Source: Ophioderma brevispina
Taxonomy: Eukaryota; Echinodermata; Ophiuroidea; Amphilepidida; Ophiodermatidae
Length of the DNA stretch: 64,000 nt
Direction: 5' to 3'
Assembly: GCA_023653785.1 (NCBI GenBank)
Contig: JAMKCH010005351.1
Location: 62,001 to 126,000, forward strand
Notes under the pieces: generated by a model
Databases searched by the model: none
What the model saw: only the letters and a program-made list of their open reading frames with translations
Told to the model about the DNA's origin: nothing
Shown: positions 9,425 to 21,069 of the stretch, piece after piece
Position numbering within the stretch: the first letter of the stretch is position 1
Layout: each line of letters starts with the position of its first letter
Position numbers and translations under genes: made by a program

Positions 9425-10085
9425 CATCTACCAGATCCCAATGTCTAAATTAGAAGAAACTTGGTAAGTGTGTAGTGGTACGTGCGTCCAAGTAATACCT
9501 GTGCACTCTGTCGTCATTGTTTGTGCATGAGCTCATTTGCAGATTTGCTCATAAATTGGCTCATTACTAAAAAGTGGCCTAAAGCTGATCAGAGATTTTC
9601 GACGAGGGCGCACTCAATTTCCAAACAAATCGTGTTTTTTTTGCATCTATACAGAATAAAGCGTGTTTATACTAATCACTGTGTGAAATAACTTAGCTCA
9701 AATCGAAGTCCTTCATATAGAAAATGAATCTTTGTTGTAAAAATTCACATCCGATAAAGTTATCGTATACACGGTAATCCTATGGCACTGTTACACTGCA
9801 TAAATGTTTACTGGTGCATGAAAATGAAAAATCCAATGCATCTCTAATTTTGGAATTAAGCCTTTTAGGTGAGTATCTTTAGTTCTAGATGACTATTTTT
9901 AATTACTACACAAAATAATTATATTTCAAAATCTCTGAGTCAGCCTTTAAACCAGGTCCCAATGTCCAAAATTTGACGAAACTTGGTATGTGGGTAGTGG
10001 TGTATGCGAGTAATACCCATGCACTGTGTCATCTCTATTTTGCATATATTCATGAGCTCATTAGCATATGTGATTTGATCTGGGA
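9425..10085. repeat. Pair of diverged direct repeats
   Basis: Two related blocks lie about 525 bp apart (about 9430-9545 and 9955-10075). Both read ccca atgtc, then gaaacttggta, gtagtggt, taatacc, gcactctgtc/gcactgtgtc and catgagctcatt. They follow MITE family A directly. The origin is unknown; probably part of a larger repeat. Confidence 0.55.
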
Positions 10086-10635
10086 AAACCTGCCACATGT
10101 TGCACAGGACAGTTTTGAAAAAAAAAAGAAAATACCTTAAAATCTGTTATGTTGTACTTTATTTTTTTGTCAGATTGTATAAGGCATAAATTTTTGATAT
10201 GTGTATCATAGAAGAAAGAAGTAAAAAGTTATGGAAACTTTATATTTCAAACTTTGCAATGATAGTAAAAACTCAAAATGATAATTTTTTCCACCATTGC
10301 GGGTTTTTCCCCCCCAGGTCTCATCACCTATATGCTTTCCTTCTTGTCTTGCAAGTTTTAGCTTGCAGTAATTGTTAGATTTTTCGAAATTACTACTGTA
10401 GAGGATCCACACCAAAGATATGTGAATGGGATCACTGAAGTCCAGCCTCATGTATGAATGTTTTTTATCAGTGCTTATTTTTTTGGTTTTCTTAAAATTG
10501 ACAAAGATACACTCAAAACAACCACAGTGCAAACCCCTTAAAACAAAATGTCCGAAGCTGTTGGAAAATTAGTGCAAGGTGTTTACAAAAATGCATGGGA
10601 TCTTTGAGACAAACAGTTTATTTTTTATGGATGTG

Positions 10636-10900
10636 TAATGTAGTGTGGCACAATGGATAAAGCGCAGGACTCGTGATCATGAAACTATTGTAAATCATAA
10701 GTTCAAGCCCCACTGCAGTCAACATGTTTGTGTCCCTGGTCAAGATACTTATTGCCTTGATGAACCAAGTGAAATCTGGGAGAGGTTAAGGGTGATGTTA
10801 AGCTAAGTGCGGATAGGGATGTGCGCTTGACAAGCTGCCGGTCTAGGTGAAGCAAAATGACGATTTCCTGATGGCAGCGTAATAATAATAATAGGCAACA
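10636..10900 (+). mobile_element. Degenerate tRNA-derived SINE
   Basis: A-box-like gtgtggcacaatggataaag followed by agttcaagccccactgcagt as B-box, then tgtttgtgtccctggtcaag, resembling the tail of the SINE at 2627. The 3' boundary is uncertain. Confidence 0.5.
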
Positions 10901-11090
10901 GCACTTTAAAGTGACAGGAGGAGATATTTTTAGGATACAAATTTCTCTCAAATTTCACTGGATTGGTTGTAGACCACCTACCGAGAACGTTTTGAAGGTA
11001 TATTGGACAAACAGGTGCAAAAGAAAACCGCAAACCTTGTTTTGAACTTGCCTGCTATCGTAATCGTTCCCTATAGAAAACCATGCTTTG

Positions 11091-11116
11091 ACTTTCTGTC
11101 GTGCACGACAGAAAGT
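11091..11116. repeat. Perfect 26 bp palindrome
   Basis: The sequence from actttctgtcgtg to its exact reverse complement cacgacagaaagt, with no loop. It lies in the last intron of the BAZ2-type gene. It could be the fused core of a foldback element or a dyad binding site; nothing decides between them. Confidence 0.8.
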
Positions 11117-11342
11117 ACTAAACCATCATCTTATTATATAAAGACGACGTATTCGGCTTATTTATTTCAGGTGTGATTTAATACATTGGTAAGCATTCCA
11201 AATATGTAAAAAAACAGGGTTCGAGAAAAATTGGAGGCGCTTCTTTCTGGAAATCTCCTCATGTCTCTTTAAATCCTTTGGAAAAGGTTCTATACAAATG
11301 TCTGTATTATTATTATATTTTTGTTTTATAATTTATCTACAG

Positions 11343-11514
11343 ATGCAGAACTCATGAAGACTTCGCAGCCGATGTCCGCCTGATTTTCGACAACTGTGAG
11401 ACATTCAATGAAGACGAATCAGAAGTCGGACAGGCCGGTCACTCCATGCGTGCATTCTTTGAAAAACGGTGGCCAGAAGTGCTCAAAGAGTACGGTTACC
11501 TGGTAGCCACATAG
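11343..11514 (+). CDS. baz2: BAZ2-type gene: bromodomain, second half, and stop
   Basis: Terminal coding exon, 172 nt including TAG at 11512-11514; acceptor atttatctacag. It encodes THEDFAADVRLIFDNCETFN, then EDESEVGQAGHSMRAFFEKRWPE and a short tail ending LVAT. This is helices B and C. The Asn in CETFN is the family's acetyl-lysine-contacting Asn, and the gatekeeper position in SEVGQAG is Val, as in BAZ2A (BAZ2B has Ile there). The protein ends about 15 residues after the bromodomain, as in vertebrate BAZ2 proteins. The first-half exon at 8554 joins here by completing a Ser codon. Confidence 0.95.
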
Positions 11515-11603
11515 CACTGTGCCCACATGTTAGATGTCTTATTAGAGTTGATTGGAACTAGATAGGCAATCGATGTCCTCCTATATCAATGGATGATCAT
11601 TTA

Positions 11604-11609
11604 AATAAA
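11604..11609 (+). promoter_or_regulatory. Candidate polyadenylation signal of the BAZ2-type gene
   Basis: First AATAAA after the stop codon, about 90 nt downstream. A GT-rich element is not obvious just after it, so use is uncertain. Another AATAAA occurs at about 13903. Confidence 0.35.
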
Positions 11610-11817
11610 ACAAAATGCACTTACACTGCTCTGCAACATGTTTCATCACCGATGCTAATTGAAAAGGGGCTATGTCCTGAAAAAGCAACAACATGCAAAC
11701 CATGTAATCAATTTCTGCATATTTAGCTCTGATCAAACTATAGGACTGGATGCACCACATTATAAAGTTACTAACGTGCAGTAGTGCCGAAGCTGTGAAC
11801 ACTGTGACGTCATGACC

Positions 11818-12015
11818 TGTTTGTTCAGAATGGGATTCGAACTAGTGTGCGGCCGTGTTCGGAATGGGATTTGAACTTGCAGATTTGCATGTGTGTGACC
11901 GCGTTCAGACTTGGATTCGAACCTGCATAGGACAATGCTAAGAATTGGATTTGAACTTGTGTATTACTTGTTCGGAATGAGATATGAACTTTTGCGTGGA
12001 TAATTTTTTTCTGGA
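11818..12015 (+). repeat. Degenerate tandem repeat with gggattTgaac core
   Basis: Five or six units of about 35-50 bp share a core like ttcggaatgggatttgaact: near 11822, 11857, 11902, 11938 and 11969. The core resembles a B-box (GGTTCGAATCC) on one strand but no A-box is paired with it. It lies just after the BAZ2-type coding region. Confidence 0.65.
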
Positions 12016-12019
12016 ACAG

Positions 12020-13160
12020 GATCAGAATTACCTGTGCATGGCTGAGTTATGATGCAAAACATCACAGTGCACAATGCTGCAAAAATGTATAGTATGTCCC
12101 AACTGAGATTGGCCAGTAACAACTTTTAGAAATGCATCTGACCGAAACCGGATGGCGTGTTAGTTAGCTCATGATGCGATAGAAATGTTTAATCCCAATG
12201 TCGTCCATGTAGGATTTTAGAGTGTAGGCTTACGATTGTACAATATGTGTTTATAAGGTGCGGGTAGCTGTGTGCACTTGTGGTGCATCTAGTCCTAGCC
12301 GAAAATTTGTGTGTTTTTTCGCACACGAAATAATATAAAAAAATTAATTTATTCTTGTATGTCTATTTCATGAGAACTCAAGTGTCATAAGATCTTTATC
12401 CTACCAACAAGGTCACACACGTTAACAGCCAACTGAATATTTATTAGCTCAGTGTCTGTACATGTCATTTTTTGTGGTAACAAAAAAAATATTTGCAAGC
12501 AAAAAATCATAGGAGAATGTTTCTAGTCTATATAGTTTTGATACCAATTTTGTGCTTGTGTAAGTTATTATTGCAACAACGGAGTATTTGGGCTTTGTTC
12601 TTGCCTGTTCATGCTTGTACAATTTTGTATTATTTCCCCTCGTTTTAACTCAAAATTTGTTTGCTTATTCCATGATGAACTTTCGTCTGTGTGGAGTGGG
12701 CACATCATAATAATATGAAAATAATATCATGGAAATAATTAATCCTGTTTAATCTTATGTTAATTAGGTTGAAATTGATCCATTGCAAAGAATGGTGACA
12801 TATAGGGTACATCAATATTATGTAGCATAAAAAGCTGTCCACAGTGTTTCTAGATTATTTTCTATGTGCAATGCCCCCTCTGGCATGGTAAAAATGCCAG
12901 TATTTACCGATCTGGACCGATTGATTATTCTACGCTTACAATACTATGCTATGTTATATGCTATTAATGTAATTTATGCAAGGTTAATTTATTTTGAGTA
13001 AATATCAATTAATTTATATCGGCAAATAGGAATATTAATTGGGAATGAAACAAAAAAAGAACCAATTCTCGGTGTAAAAAGTGTATACTCTTTTCTGTCA
13101 CTAATACCTAACTGGTGAACTTATTTAGCCTTAAAATCCTGGTAGATTCTGTATAGGTTA
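12020..13160. other. AT-rich intergenic sequence, nothing recognised
   Basis: No coding signature, RNA gene or bounded repeat is seen. It could include the 3' untranslated region of the BAZ2-type gene if a distal polyadenylation signal is used. Confidence 0.4.
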
Positions 13161-13164
13161 TAGC

Positions 13165-13230
13165 ACATGAATCAGTGGTTTTGAGATGGCTTCTGGATCA
13201 TTTGGAAGCCATCTTAAAAACTACTGAGCT
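13165..13230. repeat. Hairpin repeat, copy 1
   Basis: cagtggttttgagatggctt, a 15 bp loop, then aagccatcttaaaaactac. The same stem is at 37785-37852 (cagtggtcttgagatggctt ... aagccatctcaaaaactgac). Both are preceded or followed by related sequence (taggttatagcac here; gtgttataactttt there). Part of a small dispersed family. Confidence 0.6.
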
Positions 13231-14082
13231 AAGACTAGGCTTGTTGGGACTCATTTGAATGCTCATTCCATGCAGATTCCAAATATGCTCATGAAAATTC
13301 ACAATTTTAAAATATTTGAAACAAAAATTGATCTGAGTGTTTTTAGTTTAAATAATACTAGGAAAATGGGATGGAATGCATAAATTGTAGCCAACTTGGA
13401 ATATCAGAAGAGACCATTTTGCTACATTGTAACAAATGACAAATTTATTGCAGTATATTATGAAGCTGCTTGGAATACATGAGTATTTGGATCCATGCTT
13501 GCACCCAGTGGACCAAACCGTGGAACCCAGTCTCATGGTGGTTGTCGTTGGCCAGGATAAGCCTAGGCCATTAAGGCATGGCTCATCCTATAGCCCAGAC
13601 AGAGCATAAGTGACCTAGTCTGACCATTTTTACTGCAAAGTTTACAAGCTTGGGATGAGGTTTATGTTAGCATTGCCAGATATACATGTTCATCACTGCT
13701 ATGGGGCGAGTGTAAGATGGAGGAATTTGTCGCTGCTTGTCCTGCTATAACCAGACGAGGATGTTTCGACCAATCCCACGATGCACTGGAGTTGAAAATT
13801 GAATGGCAGTATCCTTATATATGGGGTGACAACATTTTCGAGCTTGCTCTTAGTGGTCATCCCACCATCCCTTGTACCTTGTTTTATTATTATTTATGAT
13901 GGTGAAATAAACTAAAACTTAAACTTATATAACCCCATAATATGGAAAAAGCATAATGTTACTCTCAAATAGCTGCCTTATGCTTTATTCTCTATTCTGT
14001 GGCTATTTCAGGATATTGCTGATTGCCCCTTGATGAGTTCATGTGTACTCATAGGGAGGCTATTCCCAACACACAAAACTTA

Positions 14083-14361
14083 GGCTGGTATTTTGAAAGT
14101 GAGTCTAACTTTAGACCTGGGTTTAAACCAGGGTTAGTCCTATATGAGTGGACCATTTTTCCTTCCAACATACTCTAAAATGTGCTGTAATGTGTGAGGA
14201 AATTCCTCATTCGTGTGCCAGAATGTCCCATCCATGAGGAGTTTTCTCACCCGCTACATTTAACTTTCTCAGTATTTTGAAAGGGAAAAGGTCCACTCAT
14301 GTAGGACTAACCCTGGTTTAAACCCAGGTCTAAAGTTAGACTCCCTTTCAGAATACCAGCC
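14083..14361. mobile_element. Palindromic MITE family B, copy 1
   Basis: About 279 bp with very long inverted arms: left ggctggtattttgaaagtga, then tttagacctgggtttaaacc; right ggtttaaacccaggtctaaa, then tcagaataccagcc. The inner part is also inverted (tgaggaaattcctcat / atgaggagttttctca). Other copies at 45668-45947 and 46271-46558. Non-coding. Confidence 0.8.
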
Positions 14362-14869
14362 CCAAACTTTAATGCTCTTTTTAGTCATGATCTTAAAAGG
14401 GCTAATGGGTTTAAAATTTGTCAGCACTTTTTATCACTGATATGTGTAGAGCACAGTAAAGTTTAGCTTAGTTGCAGTGCTTATGGGATTGGTTAACGGC
14501 CCTCTGATTGCAGTTCATGCCTTGGATGATGCAAAAAATATCAAACATTATATATTTTGTGCACTTGATTTATCTTTATGAAGAAAAGGTGCTTTGTCGC
14601 TTATTTTTGATACACATTCCATAGATTAAAGAGTCTATTCTTCCAGAAATCTCTTCTTCACTTTATAATTGTATGATGTAGGTTAGGATTGAACTTTTGT
14701 TATTAGCAGCTGTGTTTCTAATCAGGGATAGCTCGGCTGGAGAAAAGTCGAGTGGCAAAGTATTGCATCAAACTGCTACATGGAAGTTGATGTGACCTAA
14801 GAAAGACGGTGTTCCAGGCAACTCAATTTGGGTCCGCTTCAAGGAAATTGTGATATACAGGTACAGGCA

Positions 14870-15115
14870 TGGCTCTTCTGTACGTGGGCCCGATGGCTTA
14901 ACATCCCTTCCAAAGGACTGGGTATTATCACGCTTCAGTTGCCCAAGTCCAACTGAACCATGTGGGAGAGAATTTTAATCAATAGCGTGTATACAGATTA
15001 AATCCAGAATTAAGAATCTGATTAAATCTCAGCAAGTCGCCCCACCAGGAATTGAACCGGGGGCCCCTAATCACCAAAGCTAACACATATAACCAGTGGG
15101 CCACGCTCTCCCACA
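14870..15115 (-). mobile_element. tRNA-derived SINE, minus strand
   Basis: On the minus strand the head reads gggagagcgtggcccactgg, and the B-box is ggttcaattcctggtggggc, then ttgctgagatttaatcagat. It is the same family as 4027-4440. Confidence 0.7.
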
Positions 15116-15964
15116 TGTCAGCATTATAGATAATGTAAGGAGTGCTTTACTCTACAAACTTGAGTGCACTTCGTGTAATCATGTGATTGCACAACTAGAA
15201 CTCAAGCAGGTTTCATTTTGAGCAATACTTTGTCAACTTGACTTTATCCTCTCTTTAAACAGTCGTGAATGTATGTACTCCTCTGTTTAGAGTGACTTCA
15301 TAGGCCTTTTTTGCTCTGTACTACACATGCCGACCAACTGGATGGGCTGATGTGTTGTCAATATTTTTCGAGGAATCTTTTCTAAAGTAGTGTAAGAAAT
15401 GGATGCATTTAACAGAAATGTAATTCCACATTGTCTAGGGATAAACAATGGAATTGTATTCAAGATTAGATTGACATTGTGCAGATAGAAATTGTTGATA
15501 TAAATCGATTGAAAAAGAGAGTTGTTGGGGAAATTCCACTGGAATTGTAGGTTGCACCTGACACCTATGTGTGGATGGAAAACCTGTTTTTGTAATATAG
15601 TTGAAAAAAAATGAGAAAAATGCTTTCATTTAATAAGTGAAAACATTGGCAAGATTGCAAGAATTTAGTAACATTTGATAGCATAGATATAAAGGAGTGT
15701 AGCACAAACCCAGCCGGATATTCCTTCCAAATTCTGCTTTAGAAAAAAAAATTGTTCTTCATTATCAAACTCAAGTTGGACATTGCTTTGCAGGACTATG
15801 TAATTATATCACATTGATATAGCCATAGTGGTTAATAATGCCCATGTGAATTGCATGTGATGTACATGAGAATTAAATGTATGGTTGCATGTACATTCTC
15901 TGTGAATTGCATGTGATTGACATGTGGAGTCCACATGAATAGAGTTGTGAGAAACAGCTGGGGA

Positions 15965-16090
15965 GGTATGAAGCTGGGTTCTGTGAACACCCCTTCAAAC
16001 AGATGTGCCCCCAGGTGAAGGCACATTCTATGAAGCTGGGTTCTTTGATCACCCCTTCAGATGTGCCCCTAGGTGAAGGCACATTCTATA
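15965..16090. repeat. Two-unit tandem repeat of about 61 bp
   Basis: gaagctgggttctgtgaaca ... gtgaaggcacattctat is followed directly by a second unit gaagctgggttctttgatca ... gtgaaggcacattctat with small indels. An open frame through it on the minus strand is a by-product of the repeat. Confidence 0.75.
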
Positions 16091-16500
16091 AAAATGTAAA
16101 GTGTAGATTAAAATGGATCTTCGCTGTGTCTTGTGAAGCTGTTTATAAAGTATGCCGTGTACAGTCTGTGTGTAATAGAGTGGATCCTTTTGATGGACCA
16201 TGTGTTGGACTAGTTAAGACTAGAATTTGAAAGTAATACGATTGTTGTTTGTACCCTTGAAAGGAAGCTGTAAGACAGCTATAGAATAGTAATAAGAGAA
16301 ACTAACAACAAGTTACCAATTCATGATAAATCGGGTGGAACGTGGGGTCCACAACTACATGAAAGTTGTACAACCTCTGTACCTATAGATTTTGAAACCT
16401 TTCCCAATTCCAATTTTGATCGTGACCACTGCTAATTCTAAAGTTACGTTATTGATAATATGTGCTGCAGTTTTCTCTGACTTAAGGTTTTTCTCTGAAC

Positions 16501-19500
16501 TTACAGCAATATTAGCACATTTTTTTTTGAAGAGCGCCCCCAATGTTTCAAATATTGGAGATTTTTACACGATTGCTTGGTAACTTGCTAGTAAACTATA
16601 CCTGTGAATGGTTGGCACGAAAATGTCTATGTGTCACAACGGAAGGAATTTTGTCTAGAATAATTATTATCGGGGATCCCGAATAATAATACACTGCTGC
16701 TGGAAAACGGCCTTCCAATGGGTGGAAATGGCCGGGAATTAGCGCCATGTACGTGTCTACGCTCCATCCATTAGTTTGTTTTAATAGTTCGGCAGCCAAG
16801 TTAGAGGTTATTTTCTCGGGTGGCACTTAGAGAATAAAATACAGGATTTCCTCTTACTTGGTATCGAATATATCGGGCTCATAAATTTTATAGGCATTCC
16901 AATATTGTTGAGTGGTGGAACAGCCGATAGCTCTGTACACCCGAAAAAATTGGACCGCTATCTAATAGTGAGCCCGAGTAGGGGGATTCAAAGATACGCA
17001 AGGGGTAATAGAAATCACTGTCATTCTAAGGGGTCGGTAACATGGTCTTAAGGTGTACAGGAAGATTTATGAATCCGATCTCGGGGGGAAAGTGGGAAAA
17101 AAAAATTCAATTAAGTTGTGCGCGAATCACAAATGGAGTGTTCTATCTCGCGGGTCGGCACTACGTCTGCACGTCATAGTTGGATCTTACCAGAACATGT
17201 CTGTGGGCTTAAGCTGAAAGCCAGCCCCCCTGTAAACAAAATGTTCGCGTCCAAAGATCGCCGGAGAGAAGTACAATAATGTGATGCGGTTCCCCCCAGT
17301 CATCGGTGATTTTTTTCAAATTAACGCTTCAAAGGTACGGCAAGGCATGCATTTCAGGTGATTGCGCAATTAACATTTATACTAGTTTCAGTCAAAATAT
17401 ACTCTTTCCAATTATGGAAGAACACAACAACTTACAAAGGGTAGTTTATATACTTGGCCATGACATAGTTCATTAACATCGACATCATGCTGAGCTGTGC
17501 CCCCGCTGCCCCGAGCTGTGCACGCTCATCATCAACAATGTGTGAATCTCATACTCGGATGATATCGTTCGTATGTAGCCAAAATTACGCGAGATGGCCA
17601 AGATTTAGAGTTCGACACCAAGCTTAAAGTGATTCAAAAGCTTTCAAGTAATTAACATGCATAAAATCTTAGCCTAAGGTGTAATTGGGCAACGGATAAT
17701 AAACGTTGCACTCGCACCTAGCCCTGTCCCTGGACCCAGGTCTGGAACGGTTCATATTTCCTCACTTATTCTCACTTCATCAGATTCCACACATGCAGTG
17801 TGATTGAAACTGCTGTGCTAATCGTTTTTTCGTAACTAAAATAGGATACATTGTTCATATTAGTCCAAACTACATTTTCGTTCTAAGATCACAATTTGTA
17901 ATATTTGGTCAAAGTTTCTAAACATCCTACCCGGCATCATGACCTTGCCTTGCATCGACTAGGCTTCGTGAGACAGACTGTAGAGTGACAATTGCATCTG
18001 AACAATTTTAATAACCCCAGCAACTAATCAAGGCTGATTGAACATTGCATGTGTTCTTATACACTTGAGGCTATGGTGATCGACACCAATCGAATATTCT
18101 TAATCTTATTATGTTTCAGTTAGGTTTACCAGCACTATTTTGTTCAGAATCCATCTTGAAACATTTTGGGTGGATTGTTCTTAATATAAACATATTTTTT
18201 GTATTTTTATTTTCTTAAATTGACTGGTTTGGTCATCTATTTTGTATTAACAATTAAATACTAGTCACATCTTCAAGCAACTAAGGAAGTGATTTTTTTT
18301 TCAAACTTAACCGGATTTTAAATTGCTTCATCTTGTGAATTTCACATTTTGGTTTCGTCACTTTTTAAACACCTAAAAAAACATGTGTCTCTGTAAAACG
18401 GGCAACATTGCTTTTAAATTGGCATTGTTTTTTTGTTGTTTTAAGTTGGTTTTGTGTATTTTTCCCCTTGGGTGCTGCCCTTTATGAAAAAACATTTTGG
18501 CAAGCGGACAAAAAAGTACCTAAAATTGTTTGGTTTAGGGTCTATTTGCATTGCCTTTTCCCAAAACAAACAAACATATTTCCCATTTAATTAGGTTTTT
18601 GTTTTTATTTCTTCTTATGAACTGTTGTGTGTGCATGTGCATTATCAGTTTTGTTTACGTTGTTTTAGTTATTTTGTTTTTTTTTTTTTTTTTTAACTTT
18701 TTCCAAAAAATGGGGTTTGAACACTCACAAAAATACATTGTAGTACATGTGCTTAATTAAATAATTCGTTACGTACAAGTGCAGTTTTGCTCTTCGCAAA
18801 CCGCGGCGCTGCCTTTTTTCCGGCCTTTTTTTTCAACACGTCAACTGCTAATTCTAAAAACATTTATTTAATACGACGTACACACCCCAGTTATTGAGCA
18901 TTTTAGCTGATTATTCGTCAGTTTCGCGGGGAGAAAGTGCCACAATTTCAGGCAAATCTCTTTTTCACGGTCTGGCTTGCAAATCATCAGACTGGCATGA
19001 TGGTCTGACTGACATGACTGAGACCGAGTTTACTGAGATTCAGTTCGGTCCCGTACAGATCTAAAACGGCAAAGATCCTTTCCCCTAAAACCTCAAAATA
19101 TGCTCATTTAAAATATGCATTAATATAAATATCAAAATTAGGTCCGTCAGTTGCCATAACACCAACTCCAGGTCACCAACATTATTGATCGTTGACGTCT
19201 TTAAATGTAGTTCCGGCGTGTTTTTGTTTGAAAACGACCGCTCTGCTATGAATTTGCATAGCGCGTAAATAACGGCGGTCACGTCCATCTTCACTGTCAA
19301 ATATCGGCGGATGCAAGACCCCTAAAAACCAATAGAAATTTCGCGATTTCGCAACAAACCCATCCACTGAATAAGAACTATTTCATCATGGACGAACCAA
19401 ACGTAGCTTTCCAGCTCTGCCGTTAGTCCAATCTGGGATCCCAATTCTATTACAAAACGCTTATTTTGTGATAACTCGCATTTTTTAGCAGTCTCTCGTT

Positions 19501-19615
19501 CGCATGTATAGCTTGTTTTTTTTTTTTCTCTAGACATTACCAACGTAACTGTGCAAAATATCACATTTTGAAAATTGGGCGCTCTTCAAAAAATGTGCTA
19601 ATAATTGGCATTTAA
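16501..19615. mobile_element. TTAA-type MITE family G, split by a 2.55 kb insertion
   Basis: The left part (16501-16824) and right part (about 19380-19615) together match, in reverse order, almost the whole 574 bp element at 38074-38647. They share ttagcacattttttttgaag and gagcgccccc at the ends, tcggggatcccgaataataa and ggccttccaat inside. The left copy stops at ctcgggtggc and the right resumes at tatttcatcatgga, which are adjacent in the intact element. The terminal inverted repeats are about 100 bp. Confidence 0.7.
16825..19379. mobile_element. Unclassified 2.55 kb insertion inside MITE family G
   Basis: Everything between the two halves of the split MITE. I see no clear inverted ends, target duplication, transposase, reverse transcriptase or tRNA promoter. 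Poly-T rich stretches occur near 18200-18700 and a moderately GC-rich part near 17150-17300. No open frame longer than about 75 codons has any family resemblance. It could be several old insertions stacked. Confidence 0.45.
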
Positions 19616-20478
19616 TCTCTGATCCAAGGGCACGGATTAAGAGGATTAGCCTTTCATTTATGCATAGGAGACTTTCTCTGATGCAGAGTTCTAGAATGTA
19701 CATTGAAACTTTAGGTTGTGTGTCCACTTGTTTTGATTTCCCTCATAAATAAGATGTGACATTGTTATAGGTAGAGCCAAATCACTGATAAACAATTGAG
19801 GGAGTCATATGGCCGATTATCTCTAGTGTATGAAATGCACACAATAATAGGGTCTGCATATTTTTTAATTGCAAGTAGGTACACCGTACAAAGTTTTATT
19901 CTGTCCTGGAAAACGTAACTTGTTTAAACTTATGTCATTCAGAGCTAGGCATAGTGATTAACTCTGTGTGCATTTTGCCTAATTGCCATGTACTCAAATT
20001 CCAGTCAGTCAAGCTGGAGATTTGTCAAGTCTGATCAAGAGTTGCCAACAAAGCTGTTAAACACTGCTCTCTGATGATGTCAAATTTTTAGCTTGTTTTA
20101 TATTTTCATGAATATCATCTATGGAAAAGAAATAAGTCATTGCAGGCATGGCAGTGCGACCAGAGTTACACATTTCAAGGAACTTACTTTGGCTGTGGAA
20201 AGAGCTCATTTGGCTCCCAAACCAGACCACGGGCAATACGGAATTGATACAATGCTCAGCCCACCCTTGATGTTATTGTCAATTAAAGTGTGTTGGGCTC
20301 AGCATGGAACTTTGTGCCTCTGAAAGAGTGTGTTCAGGTGAATTTTAGTCCTTTCTAAGCAGGTCAAATAGAACTGGAAAAAGTTAGAAAGAAGACAATG
20401 TTTAGATTTCTTTTTTATAAAAGGGCATTATTGTATATTTTCTTGAAGATTGAGCTGTTAAAGATTAGCCCAATGTGG

Positions 20479-20837
20479 TTAAAGATGCATTGTGAGATTT
20501 CAAAGTGATTTTTGGCACTAACAATTTTAACCCCAAATGATCAATTCCATTGGTTTCCTTGGACTGAATTTTTTTTGGTTTTGATTCAAGCATTTTGATG
20601 GAGGACAGCAACGGCTCATTGGACACTTAGCAAATGCATTTTATAGTGTGGGTAATCCTATAGAAGTTAGCTCTTTGCAAATTTCTTTTAAAGGAAGAAA
20701 AAATGGCCATAGTAGATATGAGGATGTTAGGTACTATATATAAGGAAGGTTTTTAGTTCCACTAAAATTTTTAAGATCAAAAGTGCAAGGCCCGGTGACA
20801 AACTAGGTTGAAGTTCTCACTTCACCATGCATCTTTA
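20479..20837. mobile_element. TTAA-type MITE family E
   Basis: About 359 bp, beginning ttaaagatgcattgtgagat and ending acttcaccatgcatctttaa. The ends resemble families A and D (ttaaag then a gca core). Non-coding. Only one copy in this window. Confidence 0.55.
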
Positions 20838-21069
20838 AGCCCAGTGGATCGAGAGAGAAAAATGTTATGAGTGACTTTCTTTTTTTGAAATGCGAAATTT
20901 ATTAATGTATTGTACCTTCCATACTTATCATTTTCATTGTGATCAGCCTTAATGTATTCAACTTGCAGATTTGTGAATTTCCTTTTTGAAATTGTGAATT
21001 TCCTTCTTGAAATTGTGCTTTTATTTTCTGTGTCCCCACTTATTACTCTGTCACTTGGGGTCATTACTA

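Noticed and set aside
13532..13925. Possible LINE 3' end or distal BAZ2-type 3' untranslated region with aataaactaaaacttaaact
   Set aside because: The tail resembles LINE tails in the window, but no shared body sequence was found; evidence is too thin to choose.
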